Source of the DNA: Nymphaea colorata
Lineage: Eukaryota > Streptophyta > Magnoliopsida > Nymphaeales > Nymphaeaceae
NCBI RefSeq assembly: GCF_008831285.2
Contig: NC_045150.1
Coordinates: forward strand, 6,834,001-6,894,000
DNA length: 60,000 nt
Direction: 5' to 3'
Of this stretch, positions 37,629 to 47,237 are shown piece after piece (positions within the stretch are counted from its first letter, which is position 1; each line of letters opens with the position of its first letter). The translations under genes were made by a program, and so were the position numbers. The notes beneath the pieces were generated by a model. It was given only the letters and a program-made list of their open reading frames with translations. It was not told the origin of the DNA and did no database searches.

Positions 37629-38616
37629 GGTTTTAGTAAGAATCCAAAGTAAGTTTGTGGGGTTTTAATAAAATTAGGGTTTTAGAATAATATGAGTTGA
37701 TGGCGTGGGGAAGCGAGAAGGAAGGACGAGGAAGCGGGGGATGGCATGTGCGGGGGATGGGGGCGCGGGCCAAGGCGAGGAGAAGCTGGCGCTTTCAAGG
37801 AGCCAGAGCCAGAGCCAGAGCCAGTAGTGCGTTTGTGCTTTTCCTAGCGACCTCGGGCGCTGTTATTTTTTTAAAATTTGATCCTACAGTGAGAGAGAAC
37901 CGGACGAGAGAATCGTCAGGACTTGACCAAAAATGTTCCCTGCACTCTTCGTCTTGAATGTTTTCCTCTTCGTCGTCTGCACTTGCCCCTCGTGCCGGGA
38001 CGCGCGCGGGCGCGTGTTGTCCGTGTTTGTGTGCATGTGTGCACGTTTGCGCGTTGTTTGTATTCGTGTGCATGTGCATTGTCGGCGTTCGTGTTTCTGT
38101 GTGTGCGTGCGTGCGTGCTTTACATATTTTACTCACTTCAATATATACATGTGTGTGTATGTACTATGATTTATATTTCAGTTTTTTTCAAAAATTCAAA
38201 ATACAGATTTTTGTTTACTTTTTTAAATAATGATTTTATATATGATAACGATAAACTATTTAAGTTGTTGACTACGGAGATATGGGTTCGGGTACATTAA
38301 TTTTAAAAATTATGGGCATGGGGTACGACGAAGTATATATATATATATTGAAATGGGAAAATAAAGTAAAAAGAAAGAGGCCAGGAAAAGTTAAAACCAC
38401 AAAATGAAGCGATCAGTTTTCACTTCAAAATTTTGGAACAGTAAGGTTGATGTTCTAGATCCAAGGGAGAACTAATCTATTAATAAAGGCCGAAAATGAT
38501 CAAAGTGCCCTTGGTCTGTGAAGGTAAAGTCCATCTGACGTATAAGGGCAAGAAGCTCATATGTGAAAATGGTAAAATTTTCAAAATATTATTTTTCTTT
38601 TCATAAGTAGCAAAAA

Positions 38617-39014
38617 GAGAGATGTCAAAAGATCGAATTCGAATCAGATATACTCTTAACTATATCACTTTTTTCAAATATTCAAATTCAAATACTAATG
38701 AAAAAATTCATAACTGAATCTGAATTCAAAATTTGATTTTACAATTTGAAAGTGATCCAACTCCGAATTTTACATTATTCAATATTGAACCGATTCTCAC
38801 CAATGTTCAAAATGTAAGAGCACTAGATATAAGATATTTATTTAAAACTAAATCTGAACTGAATCTGACTAGATTTTATGCGTATCCATATCCGAATCCA
38901 ATCAAATGTCATTAAGAAACCAAATCGGATTCGATTTATTTATTGAATATTAAATGTTTTTCCATATCAGATTTTCTGTTCCACTTATCCAATTCAAATA
39001 AATTGACATGTCTC
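38617..39014. mobile_element. Non-autonomous hAT-like element (family C), 398 bp
   Basis: Perfect 8-bp duplication AGCAAAAA at 38609-38616 and 39015-39022. The left end GAGAGATGTCAAAAGATCG and right end AATTGACATGTCTC are imperfect inverted repeats. The interior has GAATTCGAATC/ATCTGAATTC words as in the copies at 18665 and 25097. This copy settles the family as 8-bp-duplicating (hAT-like). Non-coding. Confidence 0.82.
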
Positions 39015-40466
39015 AGCAAAAATGCCCCAAAATTCCTTTAATACAGATGTTTTGTGTAAATGGAAGTAGGCGAAGAGCTCGGGAGGCTGTAGGCCTACCT
39101 GAGGTTTTAAAAATTTCGATCTTACTACACAACTTTTTCAAAAATTTCAATGTGGCTCGTATATAAATTTCCAAAAATACATAGTGCCCCTTCTCTAAAA
39201 AATAAAGGAATCTTGTTATATACCGCCACCCTACGTCATGCAGGCAACACATTAGAGCTGGAAAGAAGGTTGGGGTGGCAAAGGCCACCAACACCCTTCA
39301 AAAAAAAAAAGTTAAATTTACATACATGTAAATTGAAAAAAATTCGTTTATTTAATATAAAAATTTTAAAATATCATACTTCAACTCTATTGAAATCTAA
39401 AAACTATAATTTAGAACCTTCACCAACTCGATCCTTGATCTACAAAGCCGATTGAAGTTTTCTTGCACAGATCGCTGATGCACGTGCTAGACCTTGTGGC
39501 AGCACCTTGAAAGATGTGCATACACCAATTTCTAATTTGAGTTGTGTGCGTCGCACGGTGCATGCAACAAACTTACACAAAAAAAAGAAATATTTGAAAA
39601 AGAATTATTCTTTTGAATCTTCTCACTTTTTTGTGATTTCATTTTTTTTTTTGTCTCAAAACATATCTTGCTTTCTATCAAACAAGGGCATATTCATCAT
39701 TAACCGTTATACGAAATTTTACAACTTGGCTTCAACCCCCTTAATTTTTTTTAATTTATATATAAATTTTAAAAAATTTCAGTAGTTGTCATATATAAAA
39801 ATTTTGAAAACTGATATTTTGGCTTCTGTCAAACTCTAGAAACACTGACAACAACAGGTGACGTGCCGACCGGGTATTAATTTTAATCAACAAGGAAAAG
39901 TTACATCTCAAAAGAGTGAAAATCATGAGACTCTAAAAGTGAGAAAGGAATTTCAAACATGGAAACTACTAAGAGTCACTAAACGATGCAAAAATATAAT
40001 GAATATATAGAGAAATTAATCACAAGTTTGAAACCGCTTCTTTTGAGGGCAAATCTATAGATTTGATGATGCTGGTGACAGGAGATATCAGATATCTTTA
40101 TCTTGTATTTGAACGTACCCAGGCGTCTTAATTAATCTATGGATCTGATGAGACACAAAATCTGTAGTAGTTTATCAACCTAAGGATCGTGGTTGGATTT
40201 GAGATCCATCCACACTTTTTATCTTTTTAAAGATTTGATCTAAGATTAGCGGGGGAAATCTGATCTTAATTATGAGGATCTTCGAGAGCAGATCAGATTT
40301 GGTGTCACAAATCGTGCTTTTGGGTTTTTGAGAAGCATTGGTCTGAGGATTACTTTTCTATAGCAAGTGGTGAAATAAAAAAAAAAGGGCAGACGAAACA
40401 AAGGAAGAGTACAAATAGGTTTACATGATTTTAGTTTTACAAGTTGATGTTTTTAAAATAGCTTCT

Positions 40467-40524
<58 letters not shown>
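40467..40524. repeat. Compound (TC)n(TA)n microsatellite
   Basis: About 22 bases of TC dinucleotides followed by about 36 bases of TA dinucleotides without interruption. Confidence 0.95.
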
Positions 40525-40528
<4 letters not shown>

Positions 40529-40891
40529 TTGTTTAAAGCCAGACCATTTGGGCAAAGGACAAATACCCGATCCAAGTAAATAATTATTAAAGTAATTTTT
40601 TGTAATTTAACCTTATAGGTATGATTGTAAGAGTGATTTAATGAGCACCAGTTAGTCATTTTTTTCTTAAGCAATATTGTCTTACTAATAAAAAAATGAA
40701 CAACTCTTATAACATTAAAATTTTGATAGTAAAAAAGATAAATTATCTATAGAAATAACTCAAAGTAAAATTTGATTTATATTAAATTAGTGTTTATAAA
40801 CACGTTAGGAGGTTCACAATTTGTTTAGAATACTTTTTAATACAAATTGAAGAGGCCATGTTTTTAACCCTCATATATATATATATATACA

Positions 40892-40896
<5 letters not shown>

Positions 40897-40933
<37 letters not shown>
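40897..40933. repeat. (GA)n microsatellite
   Basis: Uninterrupted GA dinucleotides just downstream of a (TA)n run (40873-40889). Confidence 0.93.
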
Positions 40934-40937
<4 letters not shown>

Positions 40938-41602
40938 ACAGTGGAGGTCAGAGACAAAAATCAGACTCATACATGACTCTTAAAGTGCTCTTTATGTAAT
41001 CTAACCTTATTGATAGACATGACCTTAAGAAAATTGTGATGGGACAAACATCAGATCTTTAAATGTGATTGTTAAAGTGCCTTCTGTGCAATCTAACCTG
41101 ATAGGATCTTTAAGTAAAATTTGATGAGACAAAATGGGTCAAAAACCAGACTTTTTAAATGCGATTGTTGAAGTGCCTTGTATGCATCGAGTTCCGATAA
41201 CAGTTCAGATCCCGATGATGAACAATTTGCAGCATTTAGACGAATAGGGTTGATTGTCTTTTGATTGAATTTATACATCATGAATGGTACTGCAGATCCT
41301 TAAAAGGAAAAAACAAAGCCGAAACAAACTTCTTCTATATAATTCTAGAGGGCTCTCCGGCTGAAACAGCAGTAGTTTGTTGATAAAATTCAATTTCTCC
41401 ACAGTTGCTACATATATAAGCACAAATTGAGAGAGAGAGAGAGAGGGAGGGAGCCCACACCAACTCCGCTCATAGTAGCTTCGGTTTCAACAGAAACGAG
41501 ATAGAAATTAATACAATCAATCATTTAACAATTCTTTTATAAGTTGTATAAGATTCTTCTCAATCTTACATAAGCGACTAAACATTTTTGAGGTGTTACT
41601 TG

Positions 41603-44600
41603 TTAATCTAACGGTGGTAAACCATTATCATTCTTCAACCAATCCCAAAGTGATGAATCACATAAAGGGTAATCATCAAGTTTAAGTTCAGCATCGAGGA
41701 AGCAATTTCCTTCTTCCAGTGGGAATTCCCCACAGTCAAGGAATTCCCCTGGCGACCATGGCCAATCGGAGCTTGATACCGAAGCCGGAGCAGGAAACGG
41801 CTGGTCCGGAATCTTCGCATTGTCCACCGGCTGGAAAGAGTTTGAAGGCCGGGTGACGCCTCGCTCCCGTTGTGAGAACATCTGGCACAGCAACTCCCGG
41901 CTTCTAACGGAGACCCTGTGAGCTTGTGGCTTGCTGACGACGTGAGCTGGCCGGGCTGCTGGGACCTCCGCCCTGGCTTGCTCGGCCGGAAATTTTTTAG
42001 ACAGGTGGGAGTTCCAGTAATTCTTGACGCCATTGGCGGTCCTTCCAGGGATTCTTCCGGCGATCAGTGACCATCTTCACGTCAAACGAATGTTACAGCT
42101 TGTCAGCCACAACGAAATGGCATAATGTTAAGCGGTGAAAGTTACATTGTTCTTGAGGGCTATGGTTCACAGCCCTCCGAATGTGGGGTGAGCATAGGAG
42201 GAGTTGAGAATTGAATTAAAGTTTTTAAATTTTGAATAATAACTAAAATATTATTTTTTAAAATTTTTATATAAAATAAAATTTTGTAAAATTTACATCT
42301 AAATTTTTATTTTTTATTTTTTAAGTAGAAAGAAGACCCAAGCAAGCTCTACCTTAGCTTTGCCCCTATGCACGCCCAACAGAAGCGAAAACCTTCAAAA
42401 TGTTGTGTAGCTGGCTTTTCTGTATCGTTTTCTTGTAATGTCTCATAAAAGATGGTTTAAGAAATCAAACATGTTTGTCCATATGTGTGAGGTATGTATG
42501 GATTTTAATTTTTTAATCAATCAAGAAAATGAAATTCCTTATTTTGGTCATTTATTTATAGTACGGTTGTTTGTGCACCCCATGTTTCCATTCGTTCATC
42601 GACTTCTACAATCCAACTAAATAGTCAAACAATTTAATGGACGAGATCAATATAAGTTACAGAACATATTAAGTTTTGGGTCCCATTAGTTAAATATACT
42701 AGAGAGAATTGCCGGGGAATACACTAGAAATAATTCATGTAAAAAGTAAATGCCATTAATGTATCAAAAATCAACTTTATGGCTTGAAAATGTAAAGTAT
42801 GATTTACTCATAAAACTTTGTATCAACTTATATATATATACAAGGGTTAATACATAAAATGACAGTGTGTTAAATCATGTATACAAGGGTGCACCTAAAC
42901 TTAAATTGTTGCTAAGAAAAACCTGAAATCTTCGAGATGTCCAATGTTACTATATGAATATATTTTAAAAAATCTGTCACTGAAAACTGTCCTAATAAGT
43001 GCATCAGGTATGGTTTTTGTTAGATCACATTATTTCAAGATTTTGAGCAACAAGTTTTGGAGTTTTTCTGCAATGGATTTTATACAAAATTTATTCGGTA
43101 ACATTCCGCCTCGTGTGTGTGTGTATATATATATATATAAAACAGTCCACCATGCTAGATTGGACGGTCTTGGTTCGATGGCTGGTGAACATAAAAGGTT
43201 AGAGTCACCATTCAATTTATAAAATAAATAAATACATACGTATATACATATAAAGCAAAAGTAGAGAAATTATAAGAAGGTGATCACAAGCTATGATCAG
43301 ATTTCAGTGTCGATTTTTCAGAAGTATATAAGGATTTCCTTGGTCCGTTTTCTTTGTCTAGTTGAGCGAACACTTGAAAATGTGAAGGATTTAGACTTCT
43401 ACTTGTTTCCCAGAAGCGCGTGCATCCTGATGATAAGGTCGTCTTCATCTGTTGAAAATTCCCCACGCTTGATATTCGGGCTGAGGTAGTTGAGCCATCT
43501 CAGCCTGCAACTTTTCCGGCACCGTCTGAGCCCTGGATTTCAATAGAAACCGGAACGCATGTCAAAAGTATGGAAGCATGTATGCCTTTGCCACTAAACC
43601 ACCTGCAACTCGATCGAGCAGCACTTTTCTTTTATATGTCAAAAAAATTTAAGCCTTCGTGCTTTTAGCGTTCCGCAAATGCCATACTAACCTTCCAAAG
43701 ATTGAAGTAAACTTATGAAATTTTATGCAATGTTTTGTGTATTTAAATCAAAATTTTCGACCTAAAATATTGCCTTAAAATATTGCCTTGCAATATTGTT
43801 CAGTTAAATGAATTGTGCACGTGTTGACCGCCAACCATCGGTCCAGACTTGATGACTCGAAAAAGGCTCGTGGCCTTGCTTTGGCTCCTGCATTCTCGCC
43901 TTCTTTATATATATATTCTTCTGAACCATTTTTTATGCAGCAATAAATTGCCTGCGACTATTGATGATGTCCATTTAGATCAATCGCGGCAGTTTGCGTT
44001 TCTTTCACCGAAAACTAACGAACAGACATTGTGTTTTTTTTCTTCTATTTTTTTTATATTAATCGCCAGAGATTTTTTCCTTTTTTTTGTGTTTTTCTTT
44101 TCTTTTAATTTTTTTATATTAATCATGAGTACTTTTTGTCATTATTAAAATTTATAACCAGCTTCGACACCATAATAGCCTTGAATCTGATCGCTAGCTG
44201 TGCGTAAATCACCACTTTAGGCTTCTTCTCCATTTACTTCATTTAATTTCCCTTTGTAAGAGCTACCCTTAAAAAACCGCACATAGAAGTATCTTTTCAA
44301 TCAATAAAGTGCTAGTGCTCAAGTATATAGGAGTATTTTATCTTATCACTCAATAAAGTGCAGAACTTCTCATGTAGCCTCTTCTTTTTTTAGACTATAA
44401 AGTCTACTTTCAATGCCCCTTAAGATGTTAGCCCACTGTACTTTAACTCACACATCAATGGCCTCATGTTTCATGTTTGTAGCCCATGGAAGCTGATACA
44501 ATTAGAAAAAAGAATTGACTGCCCACCAACCCCACCCCCACCACTCTTTTAAGAGTGAGTGAACCTTTTAAGAGTGAAGTTAGTAGCCCTTACTTCGATC

Positions 44601-45518
44601 TTTTACGATGAGAGAAGCTAATAAGAGTTGAACTACGTTGCCTATGGTTTAACAGCCGCGCTAATTATATATAGGCCAACATGCATATATACTTCTATTC
44701 CTAACAGCATAGCTTATTGCAAATTAAATAACCGCACATGAATTACAAACGTATCAGAGACGGAGAACACAAATCTGAAGGCTAATATGTTTGGAAGCTT
44801 TTCTTATTTGCTTTAAGAGTAAAGAGTTTGGTGCCTGGGAGTACCTAATTCTTACTTTCTATTGTAGTCTTCCCAGAAGCTGGATCTGCCTAACGCCAAT
44901 TTGTCAAGCGTTGAGACATCCAAGTTTCGTTTGTTGGTCCAAGTATTATGTTAATCTCCAGTAGAAGCTGGAGCTGGATGGTAGAAGTGCAGTTCACATG
45001 TTGATATTCAAGAAGAACAGTAAGAAGTTCAGCCGCTAGCTGCTTCCAATTGATATCAGTTCCGGGTGTTCTTTCCACTCGTTCGAAATCGAAACTTTGC
45101 AAGCAAAAAAGATGAACAGTAGACGCGTTAATTTGAAGCAAAAGATATTGCGTTCAGGAGAAACTGCGCTAAAAAGAGCAATATTACGTGAATCCTATAC
45201 GTACATCTTCAGCTTCTTGCGAAATACATCATAAATGAACTTTAGATCTTCTTTTAATTTCATTTTTCCAAATCAATCCACTCAAGCCAAGTATGAGGGG
45301 TTTCTCTCGGCCTGGTGTTCAGTTAAGAGAAAATGTAAATAAATTAAAGGAAAAACACTGAGCATGCGCGCTTCAGTACCTGCTCTCCGGGGCACGAGAT
45401 GCCATTTTCCCTCTCCATACTTCTCTACACATTTCCTGAGCAACGTATCTTCCTCCTTGCTCCATGCGCCTCTCCTTATGCCTGCACTTGCTGCGCCTCT
45501 GACGGTCGGGGCAGCCAT
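41603..45518 (-). CDS. R2R3-MYB transcription factor, bHLH-interacting (anthocyanin/flavonoid-activator type)
   Basis: Three exons: 45518-45380, 43532-43403 and 42074-41603. Introns of 1,847 and 1,328 bp have GT-AG ends in phases 1 and 2, the usual R2R3-MYB positions. The product is 246 residues. R2 runs from [12 protein letters not shown] (exon 1) through [13 protein letters not shown] to [14 protein letters not shown]3 from [19 protein letters not shown] through [20 protein letters not shown] to [12 protein letters not shown]. The signature [DE]Lx2[RK]x3Lx6Lx3R is complete (D78, L79, R82, L86, L93, R97), so partnership with R/B-like bHLH proteins is expected. The GEGKWH and NIKRGEF wording resembles MYB75/MYB113 activators. 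Two departures: the R3 motif usually ANDV is ANGV (103-106), and the C-terminal KPRPR-type motif appears only as a loose KPQAHR. The C terminus is acidic, ending [10 protein letters not shown] plus five residues. An in-frame Met at 45548 is an alternative start. Pigment role is inferred from family only. Confidence 0.9.
42194..42369. repeat. Family D-like remnant just upstream of MYB exon 3
   Basis: The left TAGGAGGAGTTGAGAATT and right CTTAGCTTTGCCCCTA are inverted and diverged versions of the family D ends. It lies inside MYB intron 2, about 120 bp from the exon 3 acceptor. No clear target duplication. Confidence 0.5.
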
Positions 45519-47064
45519 GGAGATGCAGAGACCAATTTCTTGAAACACTTTTCTGCCTCCCCTTCAGTTCAGCAAAGTGGGAGTTATATAGACGTCCCTT
45601 CGCTGCATCCAGTCTCTGGGTGTCTGGATTAAAGAAACACCGTGGCCCGCCCTTGCAGGTGGATACTTTATTTGGTAGAAACAACAACACCTGTTATGCA
45701 TTCAATGTGCACAACTCCTCAACGTTCCAAAATATTTGCAGGAAGATTATGCTGAAACCAAGTAAGATGAATTCTATTTAAGCATAATATGAAAATTAGT
45801 ATTAAACTACTTGTTTCGATACAGAAAAGAACTTAATTAACATGGATATAGTACCATTAATGAAATGGATTGCGAGATCTTCATGAGCTAAGTTGCATAA
45901 CTAACAACAAAATGAATGATGAAATGCAGTTGCAATGGTGGTACCACAATAACACTGCAAATAACTCTTGATCGAGTATGTCATGTTGTCGGCAGGTGAC
46001 AAGTTGGTGGAGCTCAAATTTTTTACTGCTCAAAAGTCACTCGGGTCTTTTTATCTTAAAATGACTTGACAACGAGTCCCTCATGCTTCAACAACTCGAT
46101 GTTATTACTAGCGAAAAGAATATTGTTTATGCATAAAGATGCAAGTGCCAAAATATGGCAATCAGAAGTTCATCATAACTACCGGAAACAATGCCAAACC
46201 TTATTAGTTTTCATGGATACTGTATTTTTATCATAACTTTCTTCTACTCTATTCTTTTGTTTGTTAAGAGAAAGTTTATTGTATGCGCATTGAAATTTCG
46301 GTACCATAAATGCCACATTTTGAATACTAAATCTGCAATGCAAGATCTTCATTTGTGTAATTTGATAAACGGCATTATTTGATATGATATATATAATATA
46401 TGGTCAATCCACAGTATGACCACTCCCACCATCATGCATGATTGAAACATTCGTGCAACCATATATTTCTTAGTGGATATACAATATAAGGTGTTCTTTA
46501 AGTATGTTTAAAAACAATTGTGTGGATATATAGACGTAACTAGATATATAATTATTTCATAGATGATTTGAACGGAAAGTTCAATTAAGAGCCCACTGAA
46601 AAGATAACTGCTAATTCTGAAAGAACCCACTTTGATTTCCATTGAAAGGAAGTTATCGGATAAACCAAAAATATCTTCATGTGCCTTAAATGGATGCAGG
46701 GCTGGGAATACTGAGTAGTTAGATTGCTCACCATTCACGCCCGATATCATCTTGTTTATAAAGAGAATGCTTTTAGTTCCATCCACTCTTAGAAGACTTG
46801 CACCACATTTTCCCATATGCTTTCATTTGAAAAAGTTTTACTGCTGCAATTGATCAAGCAAATTGATTTTCTTTCAAGATCATGGCTATTGAATAGTTTG
46901 CACATATTAACCATATCAGTACTGCTGAAGAGAAATTCGAAGGTGCAAAAGACTACGTAAATGATCAATTGGCAGTTTCAACATATAGTTACCATGGCTG
47001 CATATATCATTAATAGGTACCTTCAAATTAAATATCAAATCTTGTGCAACCATCTCTACAACAA
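45519..47064. other. Upstream region of the MYB gene, no gene recognised
   Basis: It contains the MYB promoter (TATA at 45584-45590) and then AT-rich sequence. Open frames around 46191-46816 show no known domain. Confidence 0.45.
45584..45590 (-). promoter_or_regulatory. Candidate TATA box of the MYB gene
   Basis: TATATAA on the minus strand, about 66 bp upstream of the ATG at 45518. A start site 25-35 bp downstream would fall near 45555. That leaves almost no leader for the in-frame ATG at 45548 and favours translation from 45518. Assigned by position and sequence only. Confidence 0.5.
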
Positions 47065-47072
47065 CATGCATA

Positions 47073-47229
47073 CAGGGGCCTTGGTAGGTGTGGACAATTG
47101 CCCACACAGGCCCACAAAAAGTGTGTATTTTCATACAGCAGTATTTCTCATTTACATACAGGTGCCTCTTAAAAGTTTAAAATTGTATATAGCTAATGTC
47201 CCTTAGCCAAAATTCTGATTCTGCCTCTG
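47073..47229. mobile_element. Very short hAT-like element, 157 bp
   Basis: Perfect 8-bp duplication CATGCATA at 47065-47072 and 47230-47237. The ends CAGGGGCC and GATTCTGCCTCTG are short inverted repeats. The interior words GTGTGGACAATTGCCCACAC and CCCTTAGCCAAAATTCTG are shared with remnants at about 33228-33392 and 51938-52100. Non-coding. Since CATGCATA is partly self-complementary, a chance match at the site is slightly easier. Confidence 0.78.
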
Positions 47230-47237
47230 CATGCATA

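Larger units (their letters stand above)
36936..38608. other. Upstream region of the DVL/RTFL gene and intergenic sequence
   Basis: A compound (TA)n(GA)n microsatellite lies at 37575-37628. Around 37690-38110 is a GC-rich island with CAG/AGCC and GTGTGC runs that opens several frames by composition; no protein family is recognisable. A short (TA)n lies near 38333-38350. Confidence 0.45.
39023..41602. other. Intergenic region with microsatellites and degenerate repeats
   Basis: Repeat debris of the family-D style lies at 39060-39290 and 39380-39850. A (TC)n(TA)n tract is at 40467-40524 and a (TA)n...(GA)n tract at 40873-40933. Three diverged tandem units of about 80-90 bp occupy 40960-41190 (words AGACTTTTTAAATG, GTGATTGTTAAAGTGCC, GCAATCTAACC). 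No gene was recognised. The end nearest 41603 is presumed 3' untranslated sequence of the MYB gene. Confidence 0.5.

Noticed and set aside
37697-38300. Several overlapping open frames of 60-125 codons on both strands
   Set aside because: They arise from GC-rich GTGTGC and AGCC repeats; the proteins are Cys/Val/Arg or Thr/His/Ala runs without domain or splice support.
40960-41190. Degenerate tandem repeats considered as a CRISPR-like array
   Set aside because: The units are long and diverged, there are no uniform spacers, and the genome is a plant nuclear one.
44890-45141. Minus-strand frame of 83 codons considered as MYB exon 2
   Set aside because: It lacks the [13 protein letters not shown] block. 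The true exon 2 is at 43532-43403 with matching phases.
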